Positions 17,775-30,048 are shown, counted from the stretch's first letter. The stretch is 46,516 bases of DNA from an uncultured Pelagibacteraceae bacterium (GCA_902620265.1 CACNHI010000002.1:1-46516), one strand, 5' to 3'. Translations and numbers: made by a program. The notes: a model not told the origin generated them from the letters alone.

Positions 17775-20651
17775 TTAAGCGATTTTTTTAGATTTTGTAA
17801 TTAGAAGATCTTTTAAAAATTGGCCGGTATAACTATCTTTTACTTTAACAATATCTTCTGGTTTTCCCTCTGCGATAATATTACCACCTTTAACACCACC
17901 ATCTGGGCCCATATCGATAATATGATCTGCAGTTTTAATAACATCTAAATTATGTTCAATCACTACAACTGTATTCCCTGTTGCAACAAAAGTATGAAGA
18001 ATTTCTAAAAGTTTTTTAATATCATGTTGGTGTAAACCAGTAGTTGGTTCGTCTAAAATATATATAGTTCTACCGGTAGATCGTCTTGATAGCTCTTTAG
18101 CTAATTTTATTCTTTGAGCTTCACCACCTGATAATGTTGTAGCTTGCTGACCAATTTTTATATATCCCAAACCAACTTTTTTTAAGGTTAATAATTTAGT
18201 TTTAATAGAAGGAATATTTTCAAAATAATCACAGCCCTCATCTACTGTCATATTCAAGACATCTGCTATACTTTTATCTTTAAATTTTATTTCAAGAGTT
18301 TCTCTATTATATCTGCTACCTTTGCATTCATCGCAAGTTATATATACATCAGGAAGAAAATGCATTTCGTATGTAATTACTCCGTCACCTTCACAAGCTT
18401 CACATCTACCTCCTTTAACATTAAAAGAAAATCTCCCCGGTTTATAACCTCTACTTTTAGACTCTGGTAATGCAGTAAACCAATCTCTTATCGGACCAAA
18501 TGCACCGGTATATGTAGCAGGATTGGATCTAGGCGTTCTCCCAATTGGTGATTGATCTATATTTATAATTTTGTCGACTAGTTCAATACCTTTAAAACTT
18601 TTAAATGCCATAGGTATCTTTCTGCTTTTATTATTATTTAAACTTAAGTTTAGAGCATTATATAAAGTTTGAAGTATCAAAGTTGATTTTCCACTTCCAG
18701 ATACTCCTGTTACACATGTGAAGCAACCAAAAGGTATTTTTAAATTTACATTCTTTAAATTATTTCCAGTAGCTCCACCAATTTCTAAAAATCTACCATT
18801 CTTTGCTAATTTTCTATTTTTTGGAATTGGAATGAATCTTTTATTTGAAAGATATTTTCCAGTAATACTATTTTCGTTTTTAATTATTTCATTGTATTGA
18901 CCTTCTGCTACTATTTCACCACCCTTGCTTCCAGCCTCCGGTCCCAGGTCAATTATATGATCAGCATTTTCCATCGTCTCCGTGTCGTGCTCAACAACTA
19001 TAACTGTGTTTCCTAAATCTCTAAGTCTTTTAAGAGCATTTATTAATTTAACATTATCTTTTTGATGTAGACCAATTGAAGGTTCATCGAGTACATAAAG
19101 TACACCCGTAAGTCCAGATCCTATTTGGGATGCTAACCTTATTCTTTGCGACTCTCCTCCTGATAAAGTGCCAGACTCTCGAGATAATGTTAAATAATCT
19201 AGACCAACATTCATTAAAAAACTTAATCTCTCATTTATTTCTTTCAAGATATGTTCTGCTATTTTAAGCTCTTTTTGGCTAAAATAAATTTCCAGTTCTT
19301 TAAACCATTTTTGGGCTTCAATTATAGATTTATTTGTTATCTCGCTTATATGTAGGTCATTAATTTTAACACATAGTGCTTCTTCTTTTAGTCTATGACC
19401 TTTACATTGATCGCATTTTGTATCTGACTGGTATTGAGCTATTTCTTCTCTTTTCCAATCACTATCAGTTTCAAGATATCTTCTTTCTAAATTATTTATA
19501 ACACCTTCAAATGTTTTTTTATGCGAATATTTTTCATAACCATCATCGTAAGAAAATTTTATTTCCTCTTCATCTGAACCATACAAAATAATATCTTTAA
19601 TTTTTTTTGGTAATTTTTGCCATTTTTCATTCAATGAAAAATCATAGTGTTTAGATAAAGAAGATAGCGTTTGAGCGTAATATAATGAAGAGGATTTGGA
19701 CCATGGTTCTATAGCTCCATCTGCTATAGACTTTTTCTCATTTGGGATTACTAGCTTTGGATCAACATTCAATTTTACACCTATACCTTCACATTCTTCA
19801 CAAGCACCATAAGGACTATTAAAAGAAAAAAGCCTTGGTTCTATTTCTTCAATTGTAAAACCACTTTCAGGGCATGCAAACTTTGATGAAAATATTATTT
19901 TTTCAACTTTTCTATATTTTTTAGGCAAGGTTTCATTTTCATACTCAACAAACAAAAGACCATTTGATAAATTTAGAGCTACTTCAATACCTTCAGCCAG
20001 TCTATTACCTAATGATGAATTTAAGACAATTCTATCAACAAGAATATAAATGTCGTGTTTTATTTTTTTATTTAATTCAGGTACTTTATCAATCTCGTAT
20101 AAAACACCATCAATTTTGATTTTTCTAAAACCTCTTTTTTTATAACCTAGTATTTCTTTTTTATATTCTCCTTTTCTTCCTCTTACTACTGGTGAATAAA
20201 GATAAATCGTACTTTTTTTTGGCAATTCTTTTATTTTGTCAACCATTTGAGTGATTGTTTGTGATTGAATTCTTTTACCTGTAAACGGCGAATAGGGTAC
20301 CCCAACTCTTGCATAAAGAACTCTCATGTAATCATATATTTCAGTAACGGTAGCTACTGTTGATCTTGGATTTTTGGATGTATTTTTTTGTTCAATAGAT
20401 ATTGCAGGACTTAGTCCCTCAATTAGATCTACGTTAGGTTTTTTCATTTTATCTAAAAATTGACGCGCATAAGCTGAAAGACTTTCGACATATCTTCTCT
20501 GGCCTTCTGCATAAATAGTATCAAAGGCAAGAGACGATTTTCCAGATCCTGATAGACCTGTAATGACTACAAATTTATCCTTAGGTATTGATAAAGATAT
20601 GTTTTTTAAATTATGTTCTTTTGCCCCTTTAATAACTATGTTTTTAAGCAT
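17775..20651 (-). CDS. uvrA: Excinuclease ABC subunit A
   Basis: Two [24 protein letters not shown] Walker A motifs, [16 protein letters not shown] zinc modules, LDEPTTGLH. Confidence 0.98.
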   Translation of the reverse strand: MLKNIVIKGAKEHNLKNISLSIPKDKFVVITGLSGSGKSSLAFDTIYAEGQRRYVESLSAYARQFLDKMKKPNVDLIEGLSPAISIEQKNTSKNPRSTVATVTEIYDYMRVLYARVGVPYSPFTGKRIQSQTITQMVDKIKELPKKSTIYLYSPVVRGRKGEYKKEILGYKKRGFRKIKIDGVLYEIDKVPELNKKIKHDIYILVDRIVLNSSLGNRLAEGIEVALNLSNGLLFVEYENETLPKKYRKVEKIIFSSKFACPESGFTIEEIEPRLFSFNSPYGACEECEGIGVKLNVDPKLVIPNEKKSIADGAIEPWSKSSSLYYAQTLSSLSKHYDFSLNEKWQKLPKKIKDIILYGSDEEEIKFSYDDGYEKYSHKKTFEGVINNLERRYLETDSDWKREEIAQYQSDTKCDQCKGHRLKEEALCVKINDLHISEITNKSIIEAQKWFKELEIYFSQKELKIAEHILKEINERLSFLMNVGLDYLTLSRESGTLSGGESQRIRLASQIGSGLTGVLYVLDEPSIGLHQKDNVKLINALKRLRDLGNTVIVVEHDTETMENADHIIDLGPEAGSKGGEIVAEGQYNEIIKNENSITGKYLSNKRFIPIPKNRKLAKNGRFLEIGGATGNNLKNVNLKIPFGCFTCVTGVSGSGKSTLILQTLYNALNLSLNNNKSRKIPMAFKSFKGIELVDKIINIDQSPIGRTPRSNPATYTGAFGPIRDWFTALPESKSRGYKPGRFSFNVKGGRCEACEGDGVITYEMHFLPDVYITCDECKGSRYNRETLEIKFKDKSIADVLNMTVDEGCDYFENIPSIKTKLLTLKKVGLGYIKIGQQATTLSGGEAQRIKLAKELSRRSTGRTIYILDEPTTGLHQHDIKKLLEILHTFVATGNTVVVIEHNLDVIKTADHIIDMGPDGGVKGGNIIAEGKPEDIVKVKDSYTGQFLKDLLITKSKKIA

Positions 20652-20743
20652 ATTTTTAGTTGCTTTCAGTAAATAAAATTAATAATCACTCCTATACTAT
20701 GATATAAATATAAAAAGATAATTTATATCTTCACTAAAATATT

Positions 20744-21196
20744 ATGGCAGGAAGCTTAAATAAAGTACTATTAATTGGCCGTTTAGGCGCAGACCCAGAA
20801 ATCAAGCAAATGGTTAACGGAAAAAGTGTAGCAAGGCTAAGTTTGGCTACAAGCCAATCCTGGAAAGATAAAAATTCTGGTGAAAAAAAGGAGAAAACTG
20901 AGTGGCACCGAATTGTAGTTTTCAATGAGGGTTTAGTTAATGTTGTTCAACAATATTTGAAAAAAGGTGCTCAAATCTATGTTGAAGGTCAATTAACTAC
21001 AAGAAAATGGAAAGATGAACAATCTGGCCAAGATAAATATTCAACTGAGATAGTAATTCAGGGTTACAACTCATCATTGACAATGTTAGGGGGCAACAAT
21101 CAAGCTAATAACATACCATCTCAAGATAATGGAAAATCAGTTGAAGATACATCTCAAGATATCTCAAAAGATCTTGATGACGACATTCCCTTTTAG
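20744..21196 (+). CDS. ssb: Single-stranded DNA-binding protein
   Basis: [26 protein letters not shown], acidic DDDIPF C-terminal tip. Confidence 0.97.
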   Translation: MAGSLNKVLLIGRLGADPEIKQMVNGKSVARLSLATSQSWKDKNSGEKKEKTEWHRIVVFNEGLVNVVQQYLKKGAQIYVEGQLTTRKWKDEQSGQDKYSTEIVIQGYNSSLTMLGGNNQANNIPSQDNGKSVEDTSQDISKDLDDDIPF

Positions 21197-21201
21197 TTTT
21201 T

Positions 21202-23784
21202 ATGCAAAAAATTCAGAATCCTAAAAATTCAAATGTAAAATCCATAGCAATGTATGATGAGATGAGTTCGTCATACCTATCATACGCAATGAGTGTAATT
21301 GTTAGTAGAGCTCTTCCAGACGTACGTGATGGATTAAAACCAGTTCATAGACGTATATTATACGCCATGTATAAAGGAGGATTTGATTGGACAAAACAAT
21401 TTAGAAAATCTGCACGTGTAGTTGGAGATGTAATTGGTAAATATCATCCACATGGTGATCAAGCTGTTTATGACGCACTAGTTAGAATGGTTCAAGAATT
21501 TTCTATGAGCCTTCCTCTTATAGATGGTCAAGGAAATTTTGGCTCGATCGATGGAGATCCACCAGCAGCGATGAGATACACTGAAACTAAATTATCGAAA
21601 ATTTCGCAATACTTAATAGAGGACATAGAAAAAAAAACAGTAAATTTTAAGAGTAATTACGACGAGACAGAAACAGAACCTGAGGTTTTACCAGCTCAAT
21701 ATCCAAATTTACTAGTAAACGGTGCAGGTGGTATCGCAGTCGGTATGGCAACAAGTATTCCTCCTCATAATTTAGGGGAAGTTATAAATGGTGCATTAGC
21801 TTTGATCGAAAATAAAGATATTAAATTAAATGAATTAATGAAACATATACCTGGTCCAGACTTTCCTACAGGGGGCACAATTATAGGTAAAAATATTATT
21901 AAGGAAGGTTATAAAATTGGAAGAGGCTCGTTCAAGATTAGAGGCGATATAAATATTGAACAAAGGAAAAACGGAAAAGAAAGAATTGTAATAACTTCAA
22001 TTCCATATCAAGTAAACAAATCGAGTCTTAATGAAAGAATTGTTGAATTGGTAAGAGATAAAAAGATTGAAGGTATTAGTGATATAAGAGACGAGTCAAA
22101 CAGAGAGGGTATTAGGGTATCAATTGACTTAAGAAGAGGTGTTGAACCAGAGACTGTAAAAAGACAGCTGTATAAATATACATCAATAGAAAGTTCATTT
22201 GGTTTCAATACCTTGGCTATTGTTAATAAGAAGCCTCAAACTTGTTCATTAAAAGATTTTTTAGAAAATTTTCTGTCTTTTAGAGAAGATGTTGTAATAA
22301 AGAGAACTAAATTTGATTTATATAAAGCAGAAGAAAGAGCGCATATATTAATAGGCCTTACTGTATCAATCGAAAATTTAGATAAAATAATTAAAATAAT
22401 TAGATCCTCAAAAACTCCAGATGAAGCACGCAATTCATTATTAAAAAATAAATGGAAAATAAATAAAGCATCAAAGTTTATTAAATTAATTGAAAATAAA
22501 AAAAGCACCGGATCTTATACATTGACTTTAAATCAAGTTAATTCAATTCTAGAATTAAGATTGCAAAAATTAACAGCTTTAGGAATTCAAGAAATTGAAG
22601 TTGAAATAAATAAATTGTCTGAAATGATTATTCAATTTAAAAAAATTATTAATTCCAAAAAAGAATTAATGAAAGTAATAAGTGGAGAATTAAAAAATAT
22701 TAAAGAGAAGTATAGCGAACCTAGAAGGACAAAAATAATTGATGCTGTTTTAAACTATGATATTGAAGAAACCATACAAAAAGAATCAATTTTAATTACA
22801 GTAACATTGCAAGGTTATATAAAAAGAAGTTCACTTAGTAATGTTAAAAAACAAAAAAGAGGTGGCAAAGGTAAGTCAGGTATTAAAACTAGAAATGAAG
22901 ATTCTGTTGTTCAAACACTCTCTGTAAATACTCATACACCAGTGCTTTTTTTTTCAACAGAAGGTTTAGTATACAGGGTAAAAGCATGGAAAATCCCTGA
23001 AGGTTCTGCAATATCAAGGGGTAAGTCACTTTTTAATATTCTCCCTCTTAAAAATCATCAATCAATAAGCTCAATAATGCCTTTTCCTGATAATGAAGCA
23101 GAAATTAAAAACATGCATATTGTTTTTGCTACAAGTAAAGGAAAAATTAGAAAAAATAGTTTAGAGGATTTTTCTTCAATAAATACATCTGGAAAAATTG
23201 CAATGAAACTTGATACAGATGATAAAATTATTGGTGTTAAAATTTGTAGTGAAAATCAAGATATAATGTTAAGCACCAAACTTGGAAAATGTATTCGTTT
23301 TGAGTCAAAAAAATTAAGAACTTTCAAGGGCCGTTCATCCAAAGGTATTAAAGGAATAAATTTAGGAAATAATGATAGCATTGTATCACTATCAATAATC
23401 GATAAAGATGATAAAATTAAAAAAAATGGTAAAAACGGTAGCGATAATAAGGCAGAGATAAAAGCTAAAGAAAAATTTATACTTTCAATTACAGAGAATG
23501 GATATGGAAAAAGAACAACTCATTACGACTATAGAGTAACAAATAGAGGAGGAAAGGGTATAATTGGGATAGTAAATTCTCAAAGAAATGGAAATGTCTC
23601 ATCATCCTTTCCAGTTGTAGAGGGAGATGAAATTTTAATATCAACAAACACTGGAAGGGTAATAAGAGTTGCAATTAAAGAAATTAGACTAGCAGGCAGA
23701 AATACTCAAGGTGTAAGAATAATAAAATTATCTGGGGACGAAAAAGTTGTTTCAGCAAACAAAATTGATGATAACTTGAAATAA
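21202..23784 (+). CDS. gyrA: DNA gyrase subunit A
   Basis: [44 protein letters not shown], gyrA box [10 protein letters not shown]. Confidence 0.97.
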   Translation: MQKIQNPKNSNVKSIAMYDEMSSSYLSYAMSVIVSRALPDVRDGLKPVHRRILYAMYKGGFDWTKQFRKSARVVGDVIGKYHPHGDQAVYDALVRMVQEFSMSLPLIDGQGNFGSIDGDPPAAMRYTETKLSKISQYLIEDIEKKTVNFKSNYDETETEPEVLPAQYPNLLVNGAGGIAVGMATSIPPHNLGEVINGALALIENKDIKLNELMKHIPGPDFPTGGTIIGKNIIKEGYKIGRGSFKIRGDINIEQRKNGKERIVITSIPYQVNKSSLNERIVELVRDKKIEGISDIRDESNREGIRVSIDLRRGVEPETVKRQLYKYTSIESSFGFNTLAIVNKKPQTCSLKDFLENFLSFREDVVIKRTKFDLYKAEERAHILIGLTVSIENLDKIIKIIRSSKTPDEARNSLLKNKWKINKASKFIKLIENKKSTGSYTLTLNQVNSILELRLQKLTALGIQEIEVEINKLSEMIIQFKKIINSKKELMKVISGELKNIKEKYSEPRRTKIIDAVLNYDIEETIQKESILITVTLQGYIKRSSLSNVKKQKRGGKGKSGIKTRNEDSVVQTLSVNTHTPVLFFSTEGLVYRVKAWKIPEGSAISRGKSLFNILPLKNHQSISSIMPFPDNEAEIKNMHIVFATSKGKIRKNSLEDFSSINTSGKIAMKLDTDDKIIGVKICSENQDIMLSTKLGKCIRFESKKLRTFKGRSSKGIKGINLGNNDSIVSLSIIDKDDKIKKNGKNGSDNKAEIKAKEKFILSITENGYGKRTTHYDYRVTNRGGKGIIGIVNSQRNGNVSSSFPVVEGDEILISTNTGRVIRVAIKEIRLAGRNTQGVRIIKLSGDEKVVSANKIDDNLK

Positions 23785-24278
23785 TGAAAAGAAATGTTTT
23801 ATACCCTGGTACTTTTGACCCAATTACGTATGGTCATATAGATTTAATTAAAAAGGCACTTAATATCGTTGATACAGTTATAGTCGCTATTTCTGAAAAT
23901 AGTAATAAAAATTATTTGTTCAACTCATCAGAAAGATTAGAGATTGTAAATAAAGCTCTATTCAAGGATTTAAAACTAAGTAATAAAAAAGTTAAAGTAA
24001 TTACTTTTAATTCATTGACAACTTCTTTGTGTAGAAAAATGAATTCTAAAATCATATTAAGGGGCTTAAGAGCTGTTTCAGATTTTGAATATGAATACCA
24101 ATTAGCGGGGATGAACAAAAAATTGAACAATAAAATTGAAACCATGTTCCTAATGTCTGATATTGAAAATCAAATAATATCTTCTAATTTTGTGAAAGAA
24201 ATTATTGAGCTTGGAGGTGATATCAGAAAGTTTACAACACCAAGTACTATCAAAGCTTTAAAAAATAAATATGCGTAA
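23784..24278 (+). CDS. coaD: Phosphopantetheine adenylyltransferase
   Basis: VLYPGTFDPITYGHIDLIKKAL, ILRGLRAVSDFEYEYQLAGMNK, ISSNFVKEI. Confidence 0.96.
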   Translation: MKRNVLYPGTFDPITYGHIDLIKKALNIVDTVIVAISENSNKNYLFNSSERLEIVNKALFKDLKLSNKKVKVITFNSLTTSLCRKMNSKIILRGLRAVSDFEYEYQLAGMNKKLNNKIETMFLMSDIENQIISSNFVKEIIELGGDIRKFTTPSTIKALKNKYA

Positions 24279-24825
24279 GTATTTTTTATATATATTTTTA
24301 ATTTTTTTTTTATCAAATAACTTAATAGCAAAGGAGAATATAATGATATTAAAACTTAAAACTGGCGATGTTGAAATTGAATTGTTTGAAGACATTGCAC
24401 CAAAACATGTAGAAAGAATAAAAAAATTAGCTAATGAGGGTAAATATGATAACGTAGTTTTTCATAGAGTTATCGAAGGATTTATGGCTCAAACTGGTGA
24501 CGTACAATTTGGTAATTCATCTTCGGCACAATACAATATTGATAGAGCCGGTATGGGTGGTTCTGAACTTCCAGATTTACCTGCTGAATTCAGTGATATA
24601 CCACATTTAAGAGGAACAATTTCAATGGCTAGATCATCTGATCCAAATAGTGCAAATAGTCAATTTTTTATTTGCTTTGAAGATGCTCCACATTTGGATC
24701 GTAATTATACAGTTTTTGGAAAAGTAATTAAAGGAATGGAATTTGTAGATAAAATAAAACTTGGCACGGGTCCAAACGGTTCAGTTTCAGATCCCGATAA
24801 GATCATTAGTTTTAAATCGAAGTAA
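24271..24825 (+). CDS. Peptidyl-prolyl cis-trans isomerase (cyclophilin) with signal peptide
   Basis: VVFHRVIEGFMAQTGDVQFG, SMARSSDPNSANSQFFICFEDAPHLDRNYTVFGKV. Confidence 0.95.
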   Translation: MRKYFLYIFLIFFLSNNLIAKENIMILKLKTGDVEIELFEDIAPKHVERIKKLANEGKYDNVVFHRVIEGFMAQTGDVQFGNSSSAQYNIDRAGMGGSELPDLPAEFSDIPHLRGTISMARSSDPNSANSQFFICFEDAPHLDRNYTVFGKVIKGMEFVDKIKLGTGPNGSVSDPDKIISFKSK

Positions 24826-24833
24826 AATGATTA

Positions 24834-25946
24834 ATGTCATTAAAAAAGTTTTCGTTTAAGGTTCTATCGAAAGAACAATACGCTAGAACTGGTATTATTA
24901 ATACAAGTAGAGGAAAAATTCATACACCAGCATTTATGCCTGTTGGCACACAGGCAACTGTAAAGGCTGTCTTTATAGACGATATAATCAAAACCGGAAG
25001 CGAGATAATTTTAGCAAATACTTATCATTTAATGCTTAGACCTGGGGTTGAAAGAATTAAAAAACATAATGGTCTTCATAAATTTATGAACTGCAATCTA
25101 CCTATACTTACAGATTCTGGTGGTTTTCAAGTAATGTCACTTTCAAAATTAAATAAAATTGATAGGGAAAAAGGTGCTATTTTTAATTCACACATTGATG
25201 GTAAAAAATTCATATTAAGCCCTGAGGAAAGTATTAGAATTCAAAAAGGTTTAAATTCCGACATTGTAATGGTTATGGATGAATGTCCTAAGAATACAAA
25301 AGATAAAAATAAAATAAAAGCCTCGTTAGATTTATCTATGTATTGGGCTAAAAGATCAAAAAATGCTTTTGGCACAAACAAACTAAAAGCGTTATTTGGC
25401 ATTGTTCAGGGAGGTTTATTCAATGATCTACGAATAGAATCTTTAGATAAATTATTGGATATAAATTTTGATGGGTATGCACTAGGTGGTTTAGCCGTTG
25501 GAGAAACACAAAATGAGATGTTTAATGTTCTTGATGGTCTTAAGTCTTTTTTACCACAAAATAAGCCTAGATATTTAATGGGTGTGGGGACCCCATCAGA
25601 TATTTTGGGTGCTGTGAAAAGAGGTATAGATATGTTTGATTGTGTATTGCCAACAAGATCTGGAAGAACTGGTCTTGCATTTACATGGAATGGTAGAATT
25701 AATATAAGAAATTCTAAATTTAAATACGATAAATCTCCACTTGATAAAAACTGTAATAAATTTAACTTAAATAAATATTCAAAAAATTATTTAAATCATC
25801 TTTTTAATACAAACGAAATATTAGCTTCAATGCTTTTAACATTGCACAATATTAATTTCTATCAGGAATTGATGTTAGCCATTAGGCAAAATATAAAAAA
25901 AGGAACTTTTGAAAGGTTTCACAGGAAATATTTTAATAAAATATGA
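24834..25946 (+). CDS. tgt: Queuine tRNA-ribosyltransferase
   Basis: TPAFMPVGTQATVKAV, LANTYHLMLRPG, LTDSGGFQVMSLS, YALGGLAVGE, MFDCVLPTRSGRTG. Confidence 0.96.
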   Translation: MSLKKFSFKVLSKEQYARTGIINTSRGKIHTPAFMPVGTQATVKAVFIDDIIKTGSEIILANTYHLMLRPGVERIKKHNGLHKFMNCNLPILTDSGGFQVMSLSKLNKIDREKGAIFNSHIDGKKFILSPEESIRIQKGLNSDIVMVMDECPKNTKDKNKIKASLDLSMYWAKRSKNAFGTNKLKALFGIVQGGLFNDLRIESLDKLLDINFDGYALGGLAVGETQNEMFNVLDGLKSFLPQNKPRYLMGVGTPSDILGAVKRGIDMFDCVLPTRSGRTGLAFTWNGRINIRNSKFKYDKSPLDKNCNKFNLNKYSKNYLNHLFNTNEILASMLLTLHNINFYQELMLAIRQNIKKGTFERFHRKYFNKI

Positions 25947-25998
25947 TACCTTTTAAACATTGATTATATTTAAAAAAAGTCTATATAAGAAACTCTTT

Positions 25999-26073
<75 letters not shown>

Positions 26074-26074
<1 letters not shown>

Positions 26075-26099
26075 TCAAGATGTTTTAACTAATCTTGAT
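26074..26099. terminator. Hairpin at the tRNA-Lys/M48 convergent junction
   Basis: ATCAAGAT-N10-ATCTTGAT perfect 8-bp stem; first base is the tRNA CCA terminal A; overlaps M48 stop codon. Confidence 0.4.
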
Positions 26100-26912
26100 A
26101 GGTGGATACTTGAGTATTATTTCATTCATCCATTCATTTATTTGTTTAATTCTATTCGAAGATGATGGATGTGTGCTCATGAATTCTGGAGGTTCTTTGC
26201 CTTTATTTGCTTCTTTCATTCTTTCCCAAATTTTTGTTGTTTCTCTGATATCAAAACCTGATAAGGATGAAAAAATAAGTCCTAAATAATCTGCCTCGGA
26301 CTCTTGCTTTCTATTAAATGGATTCATTAAACCTAATTGAGCTAAAAGACCAACAGTGTCCATTCCAGTCGTTCTATTTACTTGGCTTATTTTACCACCA
26401 GTTAAAATATCAGTTATTTGAAATGTAGTATTTATAAGTACGCCCCTGCTTGCTCTTTCAACAGAATGTTTTGCAACAGCATGCGCCACTTCATGACCCA
26501 TAACCGCAGCTAAACCATTTTTATTTTTGGTAATATCTAACAAGCCAGAATAAACGGCAATTTTTCCACCAGGCATGCACCATGCATTTTTAATTTTTTT
26601 ATTATCTATCAATATATATTCCCACTGAAAGTTTGACGTTGGATCTCTAAGATCTTGTTGATAAAAATATTCACTTATTGACTCTTCCATTTTTTTACCT
26701 ATCTCTTTAATCTCATTAAGGGTATTCCCAGATTTAATAAGTTTTTCTTTTTCTTTTACTTTTTCGTAAATTTGTGCGGCTTGTGCATTTAATTTAGATT
26801 CGGGAATGAGTTTTAATTGTTTTCTATCAGTAATTGGGGCTGTTGTGCATGAATTTAATAAAAAACCACCACAACCACAACCAATATACTTTATAAAATT
26901 ACGTCTGTTCAT
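26085..26912 (-). CDS. M48 family Zn metalloprotease, putative lipoprotein
   Basis: MGHEVAHAVAKHSVERASRG (HEXXH), ESEADYLGLIF, STHPSSSNRI; lipobox-like CGCGGFLLNSC region. Confidence 0.93.
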   Translation of the reverse strand: MNRRNFIKYIGCGCGGFLLNSCTTAPITDRKQLKLIPESKLNAQAAQIYEKVKEKEKLIKSGNTLNEIKEIGKKMEESISEYFYQQDLRDPTSNFQWEYILIDNKKIKNAWCMPGGKIAVYSGLLDITKNKNGLAAVMGHEVAHAVAKHSVERASRGVLINTTFQITDILTGGKISQVNRTTGMDTVGLLAQLGLMNPFNRKQESEADYLGLIFSSLSGFDIRETTKIWERMKEANKGKEPPEFMSTHPSSSNRIKQINEWMNEIILKYPPIKIS

Positions 26913-26971
26913 TTAGAGTTAGATTTTAAAATCATTATATTATAATATCAATAGCATCATTGAAGAAGAAA

Positions 26972-27577
26972 ATGAAAAAAAAAATTTCGATATTTAATAG
27001 ACTTAGAAATTACTTTATTGCAGGTATAGTAGCAATTATACCAATTGGTATAACATTGTATTTAACAATGTTTATTATTGAAGTTTCCTCTAAATTAATA
27101 CCAAAAGAAATTAACCCTAATAATTATTTACCATTTTCAATACCAGGTTTAGAGATAATTTTATCAATAATAATTATTACATTTATTGGTGGTTTATCTG
27201 TTTCATTTATTGGAAAAAAAATTTTACAGCTTATTAATGATTTATTTAAAAAAATACCGTTTCTCAGAACAATATACTCAGCAATAAATCAGATGACAGA
27301 AAGTTTTACAAATAAAGATAAAGGAAAAAAAAGTGTGGTTTTAGTTGAATATCCACGAAAGGGAAGTTGGGCAGTTGGATTTGCAACAAAAGATAATCAA
27401 GGCGAAATTTCTAAAAAAACTAATTCTGAACTTGTAAATGTATTTGTACCAACAACGCCAAATCCTACAAGCGGTTTTCTTTTAATGTTTCCCAAAAAGG
27501 AAATTATATATTTAGATATGACATTTGAGGAAGCTTCTAAATTTATAGTTTCAGCCGGCACATCTAATACAAAGTAA
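26972..27577 (+). CDS. DUF502 family membrane protein
   Basis: RNYFIAGIVAIIPIGITLYLT, IPFLRTIYSAINQM, VFVPTTPNPTSGFLLMFPKKEII; ATG at 26972 preferred to TTG at 26960. Confidence 0.9.
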   Translation: MKKKISIFNRLRNYFIAGIVAIIPIGITLYLTMFIIEVSSKLIPKEINPNNYLPFSIPGLEIILSIIIITFIGGLSVSFIGKKILQLINDLFKKIPFLRTIYSAINQMTESFTNKDKGKKSVVLVEYPRKGSWAVGFATKDNQGEISKKTNSELVNVFVPTTPNPTSGFLLMFPKKEIIYLDMTFEEASKFIVSAGTSNTK

Positions 27578-27578
27578 T

Positions 27579-29618
27579 TTAAGTAATATCATTTAATACA
27601 TCTGCTCTATCATAAAGCTTTAACAATGAATTATATTTATTTAAATTTTTATTTTCTAACTCAATTTTTTTCACCTCTTTCTCAGCTAAAAAAAATAAAT
27701 CTTCGTTTTGAATTGGATCAGCCAATCTAAAATTTTTAATACCACTTTGTTTAAAACCTAATAAATCTCCATATCCTCTTAATTTCATGTCTTCCTCTGA
27801 AATTTTAAAACCATCATTTGTTGACTTTAAAATTTTTATTCTTTTTTTGGCGTTTTCACTTAAGTTTGTTCTAAACATTAGTATACAAAACGCTTCATTA
27901 ACACCACGTCCTACACGACCTCTTAATTGATGTAGTTGAGATAATCCAAATTTATTTGCATTTTCAATTATTATTAGATTTGCATTTGGAAAATCAATGC
28001 CTACTTCAATTACTGTGGTTGAAACAATTATATCTATTTCTCGATTTAAAAATTTTAACAAAATTTTATCCTTTTGATCTTTTTCAAGTCCACCATGAAG
28101 AAGTCCAACTCTATTTTTAAAAATTTTTTTTAAAGATTCATATCTTTTTATTGAAGACTGCTGATCTACTTTTTTGGATTCCTCTATTAATGGACAAACC
28201 CAAAAAATTTGATTTTTATTTTTTATATTTTTTTGGACAAATTTAATAATTTCATCAATATTTCTATCGTTTTTACTATATGTTTTGATCTCTTTTCTAT
28301 CTTTTGGTTTAGATTTTATAATTGAAGTATCCATATCACCATAAATAGTCATAATCATTGTTCTTGGAATTGGAGTTGCAGACATAACGAGGACATCACA
28401 ATTTCGTCCGGCTTTATCAGACAATTTCTTTCTTTGTTTTACACCAAATTTATGTTGCTCATCAATTATAATTAATCCAAGTTTTTTATATTGAACTTTA
28501 TCTTGGAAAATAGCATGTGTTCCAATAAGTAAATCAATTTTACCTTCAGATAAACTTTTTAAAATTTTTTTACGCTCTTTAGACTCGGTTTTACCAGTAA
28601 GAATTTTAATATTTATATTTGCATTAAATATTTTTACTGCTAACAAATAGTGTTGCCTAGCTAGTATTTCAGTAGGAGCCATAAAGGCAACTTGAAATTT
28701 ACTATAGATTACATTTAATGATGAAATTAATGAAACTATAGTTTTTCCACTACCTACATCACCTTGCAGAAGTCTAAACATTTTTCTTTCAGATTTTAAA
28801 TCATAATTTATTTGATTAATTGCATTTAGTTGGCCATTTGTTAGTTTGAAATTAATTTTTTTAAGAACTGAATTTATAGGCATATTATCAAATACTTTTT
28901 TTGTTTTTTTTATTCTTTTAATTTTTGATCTTATTCTAGAGCTTATTAAAAAATGTGATAGAATTTCATCAAAAATTAATCTATTTAAAAAATCACCTTT
29001 TTTTTTATAATTTTTTGAATCATGAAGTTGTAATATAGAATCTTTCCACGTAATATTATTAAATCTTTTCAATATATCTTTGCTCAACCATTCATCTAGA
29101 TCTGGTAAATTTTTCAAAACACTGTTAATTAATTTTTGATATTTCTTTTCATTTAAGCCTTCTGTTAAACTGTATTTAGGTTGAATTTTTCTTATAGAAT
29201 TTTCGTCTGTTGATATATGCGTTGGATTAACAATTTGATATTTTTTATTAAAAAAATTTATTTTACCACTTATAATAATCTCGCGATTCAACGGAAGAAT
29301 TTTCCTAATATAACCTTCATAACTGTTAAAAAAAACACAGTCTATTGTTCCGGTATCATCTTCGCATATTACTTTATTAGGTAAATTTCTTATTCTAGGA
29401 AAATTATATTTTTTAACTAAAACCTTCAAAGTATGTACTTTTCCAATTTCTAGTTCATTAACTTTGAAGATATTACTTCTATCAATAAAATCCCTGGGTA
29501 AATTCCAAAGAAGGTCAAATATAGTATTAATATTCTTTTTTTTTAATAAACTAGCTGTTTTTGTTCCTATGCCACTTATGTTATTTATATTTGAGAGCAA
29601 GTATTCTATACCATTCAT
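27579..29618 (-). CDS. recG: ATP-dependent DNA helicase RecG
   Basis: RLLQGDVGSGKTIVS, IIDEQHKFGVKQR, VMSATPIPRT, QLRGRVGRGVNEAFC. Confidence 0.97.
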   Translation of the reverse strand: MNGIEYLLSNINNISGIGTKTASLLKKKNINTIFDLLWNLPRDFIDRSNIFKVNELEIGKVHTLKVLVKKYNFPRIRNLPNKVICEDDTGTIDCVFFNSYEGYIRKILPLNREIIISGKINFFNKKYQIVNPTHISTDENSIRKIQPKYSLTEGLNEKKYQKLINSVLKNLPDLDEWLSKDILKRFNNITWKDSILQLHDSKNYKKKGDFLNRLIFDEILSHFLISSRIRSKIKRIKKTKKVFDNMPINSVLKKINFKLTNGQLNAINQINYDLKSERKMFRLLQGDVGSGKTIVSLISSLNVIYSKFQVAFMAPTEILARQHYLLAVKIFNANINIKILTGKTESKERKKILKSLSEGKIDLLIGTHAIFQDKVQYKKLGLIIIDEQHKFGVKQRKKLSDKAGRNCDVLVMSATPIPRTMIMTIYGDMDTSIIKSKPKDRKEIKTYSKNDRNIDEIIKFVQKNIKNKNQIFWVCPLIEESKKVDQQSSIKRYESLKKIFKNRVGLLHGGLEKDQKDKILLKFLNREIDIIVSTTVIEVGIDFPNANLIIIENANKFGLSQLHQLRGRVGRGVNEAFCILMFRTNLSENAKKRIKILKSTNDGFKISEEDMKLRGYGDLLGFKQSGIKNFRLADPIQNEDLFFLAEKEVKKIELENKNLNKYNSLLKLYDRADVLNDIT

Positions 29619-29635
29619 AGTTTATTTATATAACC

Positions 29636-29890
29636 ATGTCTCAAAATAAAGAAGATATTAAAAATAAGATTATATATAGAAGCTCATACAGAGGAACTAA
29701 AGAAATGGATATATTAATGACTAACTTTGTAAAATCTATAATTAATGAATTAGACTATAATCAACTAATTCAACTAGATAAATTTATTAATTTAGATGAT
29801 GAAATTTTAAAATCTTTAAAAAATAAAGAACTAAAACATAAAATCGATGAAGACTTAATAAATATATTGCAGAAATTCGAAAAATTTTGA
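29636..29890 (+). CDS. sdhE: Succinate dehydrogenase assembly factor SdhE
   Basis: KIIYRSSYRGTKEMDILMTNFV (RSXRGXKEXD motif); divergent from recG. Confidence 0.93.
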   Translation: MSQNKEDIKNKIIYRSSYRGTKEMDILMTNFVKSIINELDYNQLIQLDKFINLDDEILKSLKNKELKHKIDEDLINILQKFEKF

Positions 29891-29893
29891 TAC

Positions 29894-29983
29894 TGGCGGA
29901 GAGACTGGGATTCGAACCCAGGAAAGAGTTGCCCCTTTGCCGGTTTTCAAGACCGGTGCTTTCAACCGCTCAGCCATCTCTCC
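29894..29983 (-). tRNA. tRNA-Ser (TGA)
   Basis: Reverse complement GGAGAGATGGCTGAGCGG...CCGGTCTTGAAAACCGG...variable arm...GGGTTCGAATCCCAGTCTCTCCGCCA. Confidence 0.97.
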
Positions 29984-30048
29984 TAAAAAGTCTTTTACGA
30001 TTATTAGTATATATTTCAAGAATAAAATAGTTTAATTCATTAAATATT

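Noticed and set aside
20652-20743. Possible SOS/LexA operator between uvrA and ssb
   Set aside because: No GTTC-N7-GTTC or CTG-N10-CAG style box seen; only AT-rich divergent promoter sequence
25951-25975. TTTTAAA-N11-TTTAAAA inverted repeat after tgt
   Set aside because: Pure A/T 7-bp stem expected often by chance in this composition
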